Source of the DNA: CAVVVS01 sp963751355 | GTDB lineage: Bacteria > Bacteroidota > Ignavibacteria > Ignavibacteriales > Ignavibacteriaceae | DNA: 64,000 nt | Assembly (NCBI GenBank): GCA_963751355.1 | Contig: CAVVVS010000041.1 | Span: 76,506 to 140,505, forward strand | Direction: 5' to 3' | Made by a program: the position numbers and the translations under genes | The notes under the pieces: model-generated | What the model was told of the DNA's origin: nothing | The model's input: the letters and a program-made list of their open reading frames with translations, nothing else | Database searches by the model: none | Shown: piece by piece, positions 55,619-64,000 of the stretch | Position numbering within the stretch: position 1 is the stretch's first letter | Layout: every line of letters begins with the position of its first letter

Positions 55619-56821
55619 ATGAATACTCAGGAATATATTAATTTAGAAGAAAAATACGGCGCCCATAATTATCATCCCCTGGATGTGGTAATAACCAAGG
55701 CGGAAGGTGTTTGGGTTTATGATGTAGAAGGTAAAAAATATCTTGATTGTTTAGCGGCTTATTCAGCGGTTAATCAAGGGCATTGCCACCCCCGGATTGT
55801 TAAGAAACTAAATGAGCAAGCAGATAAAGTAACGCTAACATCCCGGGCTTTTCGGAATGATCAGCTTCCTCTGCTTTATAAAGAATTATGTGAATTAACA
55901 GGATTCCAAATGGTATTACCGATGAATTCGGGAGCTGAAGCAGTAGAAACTGCGCTTAAAGCTGCACGAAAATGGGGATATACTATCAAAGGTGTGGAGG
56001 AAAATTCAGCGGAGATTATCGTATGCACAAACAATTTCGCCGGTAGAACCATAAGCATAATCAGCTTTTCTTCTACGGATCAGTATAAAGAAGGATTCGG
56101 ACCATTCACTCCGGGTTTCAAAATAATTCCTTATGATGATATTGATTCACTTGAAAAAGCTGTTACAAAAAATACCGTGGCATTCCTAGTGGAACCGATT
56201 CAAGGTGAAGGCGGAGTAATTGTGCCCACGGACGGTTATCTGAAAAAAGCGTACGAAATCTGTAAGCAAAATAACGTTTTGCTAATTGCCGATGAAATTC
56301 AATGCGGACTGGGAAGAAGCGGAAAATTATTTGCATTCCAGTACGAAAATATAAAACCGGATATGGTGATTATCGGAAAAGCACTTTCCGGAGGATGCTA
56401 TCCTGTTTCCGCAGTTTTATCCGATAGTGATATATTTGGTGTGTTTAATCCGGGAGATCACGGTTCAACTTTCGGCGGTAATCCTCTCGGAGCCGCGGTA
56501 GCTAGGGAAAGTTTGAAAGTACTTATCGATGAAAAACTTGTTGAAAATTCATATGAACTCGGAAAGTATTTTAGAGAGAAATTAGCCGCAATAGATTCAC
56601 CCCACGTGAAAGAAGTGCGCGGGAAAGGATTATTCATCGGGGTGGAATTAATTCCGGAAGCAGGCGGTGCACGTCGTTTTTGTGAAGCTTTAATGGAACG
56701 AGGAATACTCTGTAAGGAAACTCATGAAAATGTAATTAGATTCGCTCCTCCATTAGTTATCACAAAGGATGAAATTGATTGGGCGTTAACGCATATTAAA
56801 GAAGTTTTACAAATGGCTTAA
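55619..56821 (+). CDS. rocD: Ornithine aminotransferase
   Basis: A 400-residue class III PLP aminotransferase of normal length: EKYGAHNYHPLDVVITKAEG, VEGKKYLDCLAAYSAVNQGH, LPMNSGAEAVETALKAARKW, FLVEPIQGEGGVIVPTDGYL, LIADEIQCGLGRSGKLFAF and the PLP lysine in IIGKALSGG. The opening NYHPLDVVITKAEGVW is characteristic of ornithine-oxo-acid transaminase rather than acetylornithine or GABA transaminase. It makes glutamate semialdehyde from ornithine in the cytoplasm. It stands alone on the plus strand. Confidence 0.92.
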   Translation: MNTQEYINLEEKYGAHNYHPLDVVITKAEGVWVYDVEGKKYLDCLAAYSAVNQGHCHPRIVKKLNEQADKVTLTSRAFRNDQLPLLYKELCELTGFQMVLPMNSGAEAVETALKAARKWGYTIKGVEENSAEIIVCTNNFAGRTISIISFSSTDQYKEGFGPFTPGFKIIPYDDIDSLEKAVTKNTVAFLVEPIQGEGGVIVPTDGYLKKAYEICKQNNVLLIADEIQCGLGRSGKLFAFQYENIKPDMVIIGKALSGGCYPVSAVLSDSDIFGVFNPGDHGSTFGGNPLGAAVARESLKVLIDEKLVENSYELGKYFREKLAAIDSPHVKEVRGKGLFIGVELIPEAGGARRFCEALMERGILCKETHENVIRFAPPLVITKDEIDWALTHIKEVLQMA

Positions 56822-56971
56822 ATAGGCAACTGATTAAAAGCAGTTTTTAGCAAGTCCATATTTACCTTCGGGGTATCTATCCATACTCCAAAGGTTGTAT
56901 TTTGAACATTTTGCTGCTATTTACATCAAAGGTCTTTAAAGAAATCTTAGAGGTTTGAAAAAACGCTGCTC

Positions 56972-56985
56972 GTAGGTTAACCTAC
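56972..56985. promoter_or_regulatory. 14-bp perfect palindrome GTAGGTTAACCTAC
   Basis: Located between rocD and the convergent histidine kinase gene. It may be part of a bidirectional terminator, since T- and A-rich runs follow at about 57010-57030, but a protein site is also possible. Confidence 0.35.
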
Positions 56986-57072
56986 CCCAAATAGGATAAC
57001 AAGCTGCTCATTTTTTTGTCACAAAAAAAGTGCGGAAGTCATGAAAATCTTTAAATAAAAAATTACAACAAG

Positions 57073-59715
57073 TTATTTTTTTAAGATTTTATTTAATAAT
57101 TCTGCAGTATTTTTAATTGCTATTCTAAGATCGGTTAGTCTTTCGTTAGCGCTCGCTATATCATTTTGTTTACCGGAAAGTTCTATTCCTAATGCATTTT
57201 CGGCAATACCGGTTGCACCGACGGAATAGCTTGCACCTTTTATGGTATGAGCTTCATTGATAACTTCTTTTATTTTATTAGCCTTTATAAATTCTTCCAG
57301 TTTTTTATATCTCTCGCTTATATCTTCCAGGAAACTGCTAAGCAGATCTTTTTGAAACTCCATATCCCCCAAACTCATATTTTTTAAATGATCAAAATCA
57401 AATAAGCCGCTATTTTTTGGACCATTCTTTTCATCTTTTATTTCTTCGGGAAGTTTTATTTTTAACCAGGAGTCCAGCATATGAACTAACTTATCAGCAA
57501 CTACCGGTTTACTCAAATAATCATCCATACCGGCTTCTAAACACTTTTCTTTATCGCCCAAAAGTGCGTGAGCAGTTATTGCGATTACCGGTATTGTCTT
57601 ATAATTTTCTAGTTCACGGATTTTTTTTGTAGCCGTAAAACCGTCCATTTCTGGCATTTGAACATCCATTAAGATCAAATCATATTTTTTATTTTTCGCT
57701 GCATCTAAAGCCTCTATTCCGTTTAATGCGGATTCCGCATTAAAACCTGCATCTTTGATAATGCGTAATGCCACTTTCTGGTTAATCAAATTATCTTCTG
57801 CAAGAAGTATGTTGTGTTTTTTCCTTTCTTTTTTAAGTGAATCTTTATCTCCACCAAATTCAGGCTCTTTATTTTCTTCAAGATCATAAATTCTACTCAA
57901 CCTTTTATTATTTGGATTTGATTTCACATCTGATTGCTTTTTCAACCTTAAAGTGAAATAAAAATTACTCCCCTCGCCTTCTTTACTTTCAACCGAAATC
58001 TCGCCTCCCATCATATTTACAAATTCCTTGGTAATTACTAAACCAAGACCGGTACCGCCGTACTTTCTACTGTTTGATCCATCAACTTGCGAGAACGGTT
58101 TAAATAGAGTTTTAATTTTGGATTGCGGTATACCAATGCCGGAATCTTTGATTGATACGGATAATAGTACATAATCGTTTTCGATATATTTTGATCTAAC
58201 ACTAACTTTAATTGCTCCATTATTTGTAAATTTAACTGCATTCCCGAGCAAATTTATGAATATTTGCCTAATCCTTGTATTATCACCTTTCAACAAAATG
58301 CATGTATCATCTGGAATTTCCCTTGAAATATTAATTTTCTTCTCTCTTATTTTTGGTGACAATACAGAGACAGATTCATCAATGAGATCGCTTAAATTAA
58401 ATTCTAAATCTGCTAGTTCCATTTTACCGGATTCCATTTTCGAAAGGTCTAGTATATCATTAATTATTTCCAGTAATATTTCGGCGGACTGTTTAGCATT
58501 CGATGCGAATGCTTTCATCTCGGCCTGGTCAATATAAGCGCCGTTCTCTATAAGTGTTAAAAGTCCCAGAATTCCGTTCATGGGAGTGCGTATTTCATGA
58601 CTCATATTTGCAAGAAACTGGCTTTTTAGCTGATTTGCCTGTGTAGCTTCTTTTGCAAGTTTATCCGATTTTTCCTTCTCTGCATGGAGAGCCTCTTCAG
58701 CTTTTTCTCTTAATTTTTGAAAATGTACTTGTTCCGATATGTCCTGCATATTACCTTCAAAATAAGCTTCATTACCGTCTTCATCTTTTACTAACCTATC
58801 GTTCAACCTTACAATTACACTGCTTCCGTCTTTTTTCCTCAATGAAATTTGATAATCTTTCAGTTTACCGTTCTCCTTTAGTTCGAGGAGAACTTTTTTC
58901 CTTCCTTCTTTATTGATATAAACATCTTTTGAAATATCAACGTTCATCAACTCTTCTCTATTATTATATCCTAAAATTTTCATAAGAGCAGGATTAACTG
59001 TTAAAAATCTCCCGTCTAAACTTGATTGAAATATACCTTCGGCTGAATTATCAAAAATTGAACGATACTTTTTTTCCGAAAGTTCAATCATGTAAGCTCT
59101 TTCTGCAAGCTGCATTCTTAATCTATAATTCACCGCTGCGCCAATAACCGATAAAATACTCAGGAAAAGGACAAAAATAACGGAAGCATACATATTGGGT
59201 AAAAAGTAAATACTTTGATCATTTAAAAGAATTGCCGACGCAAAAACAATATTATAATAGATTGCCACGATTATTTGATTTTTCACGTCCCAGCTTAAAA
59301 ACAATGCTGAAGTAAAAATCATAAGTCCTACAATCTGTGCATTAAGTACCAGCGTATTGGGAATGAGATAAATCATGTACCCTGATGAAATAATTATTAA
59401 TCCCAGAAGAATATGCATCATTAATAATAAGTTCTTCTTTCCGAAATCAGAATACATTACAACTAAAACGACGAATGCTATTAATGTAGCAAGAAGTCTT
59501 GTAAAGTAAATTTGAATGGCAAATTGAGAAAAATAACGTACCTCGAATATCATTGCGAATAGGCCTGATACGGCAATTAAAAAAGCCATCACCTTAATAG
59601 GCACAAGTAAAAATTCGGCTGATTCTTTTTTTAGGTGTTCATATTCTTTTGAACTAAACGGTACTGATTGATTGTAAATATAATCAATTACAGTGTGGTT
59701 GTGAGTAGTAGGCAT
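57073..59715 (-). CDS. Hybrid sensor histidine kinase with PAS, receiver and HPt domains
   Basis: An 880-residue membrane kinase. Residues about 37-205 contain five to six membrane helices. A PAS domain follows (SEKKYRSIFDNSAEGIFQSS to VKDEDGNEAYFEGNMQDISE), then a coiled coil. HisKA has FLANMSHEIRTPMNGILGLL with the phospho-His near 372. The ATPase domain has NLLGNAVKFTNNG, DSGIGIPQSKIKTLFKPF and GGTGLGLVITKEF. The receiver has ILLAEDNLINQKVALRIIKD and LILMDVQMPEMDG with the phospho-Asp near 682. The HPt has INEAHTIKGASYSVGATGIA, His near 822. It likely passes phosphate to another regulator not encoded beside it. The signal sensed is unknown. Confidence 0.93.
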   Translation of the reverse strand: MPTTHNHTVIDYIYNQSVPFSSKEYEHLKKESAEFLLVPIKVMAFLIAVSGLFAMIFEVRYFSQFAIQIYFTRLLATLIAFVVLVVMYSDFGKKNLLLMMHILLGLIIISSGYMIYLIPNTLVLNAQIVGLMIFTSALFLSWDVKNQIIVAIYYNIVFASAILLNDQSIYFLPNMYASVIFVLFLSILSVIGAAVNYRLRMQLAERAYMIELSEKKYRSIFDNSAEGIFQSSLDGRFLTVNPALMKILGYNNREELMNVDISKDVYINKEGRKKVLLELKENGKLKDYQISLRKKDGSSVIVRLNDRLVKDEDGNEAYFEGNMQDISEQVHFQKLREKAEEALHAEKEKSDKLAKEATQANQLKSQFLANMSHEIRTPMNGILGLLTLIENGAYIDQAEMKAFASNAKQSAEILLEIINDILDLSKMESGKMELADLEFNLSDLIDESVSVLSPKIREKKINISREIPDDTCILLKGDNTRIRQIFINLLGNAVKFTNNGAIKVSVRSKYIENDYVLLSVSIKDSGIGIPQSKIKTLFKPFSQVDGSNSRKYGGTGLGLVITKEFVNMMGGEISVESKEGEGSNFYFTLRLKKQSDVKSNPNNKRLSRIYDLEENKEPEFGGDKDSLKKERKKHNILLAEDNLINQKVALRIIKDAGFNAESALNGIEALDAAKNKKYDLILMDVQMPEMDGFTATKKIRELENYKTIPVIAITAHALLGDKEKCLEAGMDDYLSKPVVADKLVHMLDSWLKIKLPEEIKDEKNGPKNSGLFDFDHLKNMSLGDMEFQKDLLSSFLEDISERYKKLEEFIKANKIKEVINEAHTIKGASYSVGATGIAENALGIELSGKQNDIASANERLTDLRIAIKNTAELLNKILKK

Positions 59716-59903
59716 TTTTCATTCCAATATTTTAATAACTTAAAATTCGTAGCGGAATGTTTTTGTTTAACAATGTTAAATATAATAAATAATTTTATCA
59801 AGATTTTTCAGGAGTATGTGTAATTTAAGTGACCATTTTTAATTATGTAGATAAGATCAAAATTAGTTAAATTAGACATTATTTTTTTAATATTTTATTA
59901 TAT

Positions 59904-60485
59904 ATGGAACATTTCCTCTATTCCCTCGACCTGGCTGTCTTTTATTTTTTCAACCATACTCTATCTTGCGGGGTATTGAATAAATTTTTTACCACTATTA
60001 CAAACGTAAACAATTGGTACATTGCATATATTATTCTCCTATTCATTAGTTATTTTAAAGGCGGAAGACGCGGTAAAATTGCAGTAATAGGAATAATCTT
60101 ACTGTTAACATTCTCAGATCAGTTTGGTGCTAGGGTGCTTAAAGAATGGGTACAGAGGATAAGACCCTGTAACGCACTTTCCGATGTAATAACCCCCCTG
60201 GGATGTAACGGTACTTTCTCATTCCCGTCTAATCATGCACTAAATAATTTTGCCGCAGCCGTTTTTTATTACCGCCTTTTTCCAAAACTGAAATGGGCGC
60301 TGTTTATAACCGCTTCCTTAATCGCCATATCAAGGGTTTATATAGGAGTTCATTATCCGTCGGATATTCTCGGGGGTGCAATTATTGGTGCGGCAATCGG
60401 CTATCTTTTTTCTATTGGCGCATTAAAAATTGACGAATATCTTAAAAATAAGACTAACATAAAAGTTGAACAAAATAAAGTATAA
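59904..60485 (+). CDS. PAP2-family membrane phosphatase
   Basis: A 193-residue membrane protein with about five helices and the PAP2 active-site motifs: KEWVQRIRP, FSFPSNHALNNFA (PSNH in place of the usual PSGH) and SRVYIGVHYPSDILGGA with the catalytic His. It dephosphorylates lipid or isoprenoid pyrophosphates. It lies two bases before the acetyltransferase gene, suggesting one transcript. Confidence 0.92.
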   Translation: MEHFLYSLDLAVFYFFNHTLSCGVLNKFFTTITNVNNWYIAYIILLFISYFKGGRRGKIAVIGIILLLTFSDQFGARVLKEWVQRIRPCNALSDVITPLGCNGTFSFPSNHALNNFAAAVFYYRLFPKLKWALFITASLIAISRVYIGVHYPSDILGGAIIGAAIGYLFSIGALKIDEYLKNKTNIKVEQNKV

Positions 60486-60487
60486 TT

Positions 60488-60985
60488 ATGAAAAGCAATA
60501 TTGAACAAAAATTAAAAATTCGTAAGGCTTCTATTGAAGATGTGAGTACTATTCTTTCTTTAATAAAAGAGATAGCTGATTATGAAAAGCTTCTTAACGA
60601 AGTTACTGCCACGGAAGGTCTTTTAAAGAAAAATTTATTCGGTGAAAATGCGTATGCCGAAGTTCTGTTGGCTGAATATGAAAACAAGCCTGTCGGTCAA
60701 GCTTTGTTTTTCCATAATTTTTCCACTTTTGTAGGTAAACCCGGCATTTACCTGGAAGATATTTACGTGAAACAGGAAATGCGTGGTAAAGGAATAGGGA
60801 AGGCACTTTTTGCAGAATTGATAAGACTTGCAAAAGAAAGAGACTGCGGAAGAATAGAATGGGCGGTACTGAATTGGAATCAATCTGCCATCGATTTTTA
60901 TGAGAATCTCGGCGCTGTTCCTATGAACGGATGGACCGTTTACCGGCTGGATAAAGAAAAAATTGAATTACTCTCCAAAGGATAG
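60488..60985 (+). CDS. GNAT-family N-acetyltransferase
   Basis: A 165-residue GNAT fold: KIRKASIEDVSTILSLIKEI, FSTFVGKPGIYLEDIYVKQE, the acetyl-CoA loop MRGKGIGKALFAEL and RIEWAVLNWNQSAIDFYENL. The EDIYV/RGKGIG layout and length match spermidine/spermine (SAT)-like acetyltransferases, but the acceptor is not certain. It is two bases downstream of the PAP2 gene. Confidence 0.9.
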   Translation: MKSNIEQKLKIRKASIEDVSTILSLIKEIADYEKLLNEVTATEGLLKKNLFGENAYAEVLLAEYENKPVGQALFFHNFSTFVGKPGIYLEDIYVKQEMRGKGIGKALFAELIRLAKERDCGRIEWAVLNWNQSAIDFYENLGAVPMNGWTVYRLDKEKIELLSKG

Positions 60986-60999
60986 GGAATTAATTGGGT

Positions 61000-61083
61000 A
61001 TATAGGTATAATGGTATACTGGTTTTTATTGCAGCATATATTCCTATAATTAAACCTTATAACTTTATACCTCTATAACCTTA
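61000..61083. repeat. AT-rich imperfect inverted repeat before fabF
   Basis: Pieces like GGTATATAGGTATAATGGTATA and TTATACCTCTATAACCTTATACC face each other across about 35 bases. The pairing is imperfect. It may end the PAP2/GNAT transcript or be a repetitive intergenic element. Confidence 0.4.
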
Positions 61084-61194
61084 TACCAAAAACACTCGGG
61101 TAATTGATGAAAAATTTTTAACTTTACCCTTTAATTTTTATTTTACCTGAGAAAATTGACATTAAAAGTATAGTTAACAGCATAAAGGGAAAAA

Positions 61195-62457
61195 ATGGCT
61201 CAAAATAATAATAGAAGAGTTGTAGTAACAGGTATGGGAGCAGTAACTCCCCTCGGTCTTTCCGTTCAGGAATTTTGGGACGGTATGATGAACGGTAAAA
61301 GCGGTGCTTCCATGCTTGAAAAATTTGATACTTCCAATTTAGATACGAAATTTGCGTGTCAGCTTGACGGATTTGATGCAGGAAATTTTATGGATAGAAA
61401 AACAGCCAGGAGATTGGATCCTTATGCGCAATATGCGATGGCTTCCGCGGTTCAAGCTATTCAAGACAGTGACCTGAAGCCTGAGAGTTTATCCGAAGAA
61501 GAAAAATACCGTATAGGCGTTATTTACGGAAGCGGTATCGGCGGAATTCAAACATTTTATAATCAATCCGTCATAAACCATACTCAGGGACCGAAAAGAA
61601 TTTCACCATTTTTCATTCCCATGTTGATCCCGGATATCGCTGCCGGTACTATTTCAATTCAATATGGTTTTAAAGGACCGAATTATTGTATAGTATCAGC
61701 TTGTGCCACGGCAAACAATAATATGATAGATGCCTTAATGCTGGTTAGGCAGGGTATAGCCGATGTGATAGTTACCGGAGGAAGTGAAGCTTCGTTAAAT
61801 GAAATCGGTATAGGCGGATTCAATGCTTCAAGAGCGCTTTCAACCCGCAACGATTCACCCGAAACAGCCAGCCGTCCTTTTGATTCGACACGAGACGGTT
61901 TTGTTATGGGAGAAGGCGGAGGAGCCATTATCGTTGAAGAAATGCAACACGCATTAAACCGCGGTGCTAAGATTTATGCGGAAATAATCGGTATGGGATT
62001 ATCCGCAGATGCATACCATATAACGGCTCCACATCCGGAAGGAACCGGTGCAATTTTGGCAATGGAAATGGCAATTCAAAATGCCGGAATAAAAAAAGAA
62101 GATGTCGATTATATAAACATGCACGGCACCTCAACAACGCTGGGAGATATTGCGGAAACAAAAGCAATAAAAAAAGTATTCGGTGATCATGCATATAAAA
62201 TGAATGTTTCATCGACTAAAAGTATGACCGGACATTTATTGGGTGCAGCCGGTGCGGTTGAAGGAATAGCCTCAATATTAGCAATTAAAAATGATACGGT
62301 TCCTCCGACAATAAATTTTGAAAATCCCGATCCCGAATGCGATTTAAACTATACTTTCAATAAACCTCAGAAAAGAGAAGTTAATGTTGCCATTAGCAAT
62401 GCTTTCGGATTCGGAGGACATAATACTACGGTTATTTTTAAGAAATTTGAAGAATGA
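61195..62457 (+). CDS. fabF: Beta-ketoacyl-ACP synthase II
   Basis: A 420-residue thiolase-fold protein of the usual FabF length. The active-site Cys is in VSACATANNN, and the His residues in NMHGTSTTLGDIAETKAI and KSMTGHLLGAAGAVEGIAS. RRVVVTGMGAVTPLGL opens the chain and NAFGFGGHNTTVIFKKF closes it. It condenses malonyl-ACP with acyl-ACP in fatty acid elongation. The start has AAGGGAAAAA upstream. It stands alone, separate from other fab genes. Confidence 0.95.
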   Translation: MAQNNNRRVVVTGMGAVTPLGLSVQEFWDGMMNGKSGASMLEKFDTSNLDTKFACQLDGFDAGNFMDRKTARRLDPYAQYAMASAVQAIQDSDLKPESLSEEEKYRIGVIYGSGIGGIQTFYNQSVINHTQGPKRISPFFIPMLIPDIAAGTISIQYGFKGPNYCIVSACATANNNMIDALMLVRQGIADVIVTGGSEASLNEIGIGGFNASRALSTRNDSPETASRPFDSTRDGFVMGEGGGAIIVEEMQHALNRGAKIYAEIIGMGLSADAYHITAPHPEGTGAILAMEMAIQNAGIKKEDVDYINMHGTSTTLGDIAETKAIKKVFGDHAYKMNVSSTKSMTGHLLGAAGAVEGIASILAIKNDTVPPTINFENPDPECDLNYTFNKPQKREVNVAISNAFGFGGHNTTVIFKKFEE

Positions 62458-62483
62458 TCGGTTTACTTTCATAAATTGTAAAT

Positions 62484-62503
62484 CCCCGGCTTGCGTGCCG
62501 GGG
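62484..62503 (+). terminator. Hairpin after fabF
   Basis: CCCCGGC, a 6-base loop and GCCGGGG form a perfect 7-bp GC stem 27 bases after the fabF stop. The following sequence is AT-rich but not a clean T run. Confidence 0.6.
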
Positions 62504-62515
62504 TGAACAATTATT

Positions 62516-62655
62516 TTACTTGTCTTTACCCCCTCTTCTGATATGAGCATCTTCAACTTGATCGGCAATCTAACTAATTTGTTTGCTCTCTGGCAGTACT
62601 TCTGATATTAAACTATACATGGCATGTTTGACATCTCTAACATCTTGCCCTGCTT
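62516..62655 (-). pseudogene. Possible degenerate coding remnant
   Basis: On the minus strand the frame SEAGQDVRDVKHAMYSLISE then VLPESKQIS, an in-frame stop, and IADQVEDAHIRRGGKDK is coding-like in composition and ends in a stop. It has no usable start or ribosome binding site. I do not recognise the family. It may be a decayed gene or chance. Confidence 0.25.
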
Positions 62656-62725
62656 CACTAAACTATTATGGTTTTTTACATTATCTTTAAATAATTATAT
62701 AATTTTTACTTAAAGGAGAGAGGAA

Positions 62726-63325
62726 TTGAAATCGAATAATATCCTAAAAATAAAACTCGTTTTTTCTTCTTTAATCATTTTAATTTTTATTGCTGCTTCT
62801 TCCCTGCTTCAAGCTCAAATAAAAGTTTCCGGGCAAATCGGTATTCAAGCACCCACAGGTGACTTCGGAGCAATTGAAGGAAATGGTTTTGGAATTACCG
62901 GCACCGTCGAATTTTATCATCTTGACAGGCTAAATTTTACGGCTTCAATAGCTTACCATTCATGGGGGAAAAGGACTTATCAAGGTTCGCGCTATGCTAT
63001 AAGTTATGATGCAATACCCGTTCTGATTGGGTTTCGATATTATATTCCCGAAAAATCTTTTCAGCCGTATTTTAGTCTTGAAACCGGGATTTATTATATG
63101 ACTAGAACCCAGACGGATCAAAGCACCCTTCCGGAATTTACGGTACAGGATAATAACTCGGCATTTGGATTTGTACCCGGCATAGGCGTAATGCTTAAAA
63201 TCGATCCGTCAATATTTATCGATGTAAACTTAAAGTATAATACAACAACTCCTTCAATTCAGGATGGATATGTTTATCCCGGAAGCTATGTCGGCATAAA
63301 CGGCGGAGTTGAATATTCATTTTGA
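62726..63325 (+). CDS. Outer-membrane beta-barrel protein
   Basis: A 199-residue protein starting at a TTG (62726) with AAAGGAGAGAGGA directly upstream. The signal peptide is KLVFSSLIILIFIAASSLLQ. The mature part has alternating amphipathic strands and ends in an aromatic (GGVEYSF), typical of 8-stranded OmpW/OmpA-like barrels: VSGQIGIQAPTGDFGAI, LIGFRYYIPEKSFQPYFSLE, FVPGIGVMLKIDPSIFIDVN. Small outer-membrane porin or assembly protein; ligand unknown. Confidence 0.8.
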   Translation: MKSNNILKIKLVFSSLIILIFIAASSLLQAQIKVSGQIGIQAPTGDFGAIEGNGFGITGTVEFYHLDRLNFTASIAYHSWGKRTYQGSRYAISYDAIPVLIGFRYYIPEKSFQPYFSLETGIYYMTRTQTDQSTLPEFTVQDNNSAFGFVPGIGVMLKIDPSIFIDVNLKYNTTTPSIQDGYVYPGSYVGINGGVEYSF

Positions 63326-63633
63326 GTTATATTTTCCTTTGGAGAAGTAATCTTCAGCATCAAGTAAATTTAAGAATACATTTAAAGCATAATTCTATGT
63401 ATCGCATTGTTGCATTTTTTTAACCTGATTAATTTATTGAGTCAGCCGTTGATGAAACTTGAATAGACGTGATCGTGAGTGCATCTATTTATGCAAACAT
63501 GCATCTAAATAAGATTGAATAAACAACTGGAATTTAAACATTCATGCGGTTAGCAGCAGTTGAAGCAGCATGCAGTAATGTTTTTAATCGTAAACCGGCT
63601 GTAATTTGTTTGATCACAAAATGAAAAACAGTA
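63326..63633. other. Intergenic region
   Basis: No gene or structured element recognised. Some short repeats of ATGCATCT/GCATC occur near 63480-63580 but with no clear pattern. Confidence 0.4.
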
Positions 63634-63972
63634 TTGAGTAAAAATCAAAAAGCTTTAAAAAGAAATCTAATAGAGTGGGCGGTATTATTAGGGATTGCAG
63701 CAATTCTATATTTCACAGGTTTATATACCGTGGTTATCGGTGACATTCAGAAGGTTGTTCTATGGACACACGTAATACAGCCCAACGATGAATTACCCCT
63801 GAATAAACAGATACCTGCTAATTATTTTATGCAGCTTACTAAGTTAAACGGGGAGCCGGCAACGCTGCTGCAGTTCAAACACAAAACCATTTTCATGAAT
63901 TTTTGGGCTTCATGGTGTCCACCCTGCAGAGCAGAAATGCCTACCATACAAAATTTGTACAGCAATACGTAG
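63634..63972 (+). pseudogene. TlpA/ResA-like thioredoxin-fold protein, truncated
   Basis: A membrane anchor (LIEWAVLLGIAAILYFTGLY) precedes the thioredoxin-like domain with NFWASWCPPCRAEMPTIQNL, whose WCPPC active site is intact. The chain ends at a TAG right after LYSNT, whereas TlpA-like proteins need about 70 more residues. The last 28 bases of the window do not supply an obvious continuation in the other frames. The start is also unclear: a TTG at 63634 is in frame, while ATG at 63621 begins a different frame that stops at 63641. A frameshift at both ends or a truncated gene is possible. Function if intact: thiol-disulfide reduction outside the cytoplasm. Confidence 0.6.
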
Positions 63973-64000
63973 TCTGGCTCCAGGTTTGGCAGCATGGCCG

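Noticed and set aside
56840..57072. Small gene between rocD and the histidine kinase
   Set aside because: No coding-like frame; only a palindrome and T/A runs compatible with a terminator region.
1..64000. CRISPR arrays
   Set aside because: No regularly spaced short repeats were seen; the only strong direct repeat is the 505-bp coding duplication.

Overview
The window looks like a chromosomal piece from an Ignavibacteria-type bacterium (Bacteroidota/Chlorobi group), probably a plant-polysaccharide degrader. Many secreted proteins end in a type IX secretion (T9SS) sorting domain carrying the motif NYPNPFNP, which is typical of Ignavibacteria. DNA is AT-rich and intergenic spacers are very AT-rich. 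No phage structural genes, rRNA or CRISPR array was seen.

Region 1 (1 to about 31.8 kb, all minus strand) is a pectin/rhamnogalacturonan locus. It encodes a GH3 glycosidase (cut by the left edge), GH28 polygalacturonase, a GC-rich GH42 beta-galactosidase, CE8 pectinesterase, PL1 pectate lyase, a repeat-built secreted protein, GH105 unsaturated uronyl hydrolase and four DUF1593/Sde182 proteins with a nucleoside-hydrolase-like fold. The GH28, GH42 and pectinesterase genes each carry a frameshift. Upstream, and probably co-transcribed, is a complete uptake-and-catabolism set: split transketolase, FGGY sugar kinase, RbsB/DUF2291/RbsA/RbsC-type ABC importer and a fucose-isomerase-family aldose isomerase whose stop overlaps the start of a DUF1593 gene. 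Isomerase + kinase + dedicated two-subunit transketolase is the logic known for D-apiose use. Apiose is a pectin (RG-II/apiogalacturonan) sugar, so apiose or a similar furanose is my leading substrate guess.

Region 2 (about 32.8-34.3 kb) holds a DeoR-family regulator overlapping a ribB-like gene. Region 3 (about 34.8-41.7 kb) is an accessory patch: a DUF932 gene, gene scraps (DUF72, RadC), an ORF-less group II intron sitting in the stop codon of a T9SS-cargo gene, a FIMAH-domain protein and an N-terminally truncated transglycosylase-like gene. It ends beside a tRNA-Thr.

Region 4 (about 41.9-64 kb) is mostly housekeeping: CNNM/CorC protein, DUF971, TrmH methyltransferase, YjbQ, ornithine aminotransferase, hybrid histidine kinase, PAP2 phosphatase, GNAT, FabF, an outer-membrane barrel and a truncated TlpA-like gene. 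It also has secreted GHL10 and GH13 enzymes. It contains one unrecognised two-gene unit (about 45.0-48.4 kb): a 177-residue protein translationally coupled to a 926-residue SNF2-like ATPase with an extra C-terminal domain.

The two items most worth follow-up are the DUF1593/isomerase/kinase/transketolase pathway and the SNF2 two-gene unit. All functional statements rest on motif recognition by eye; no database search was run.
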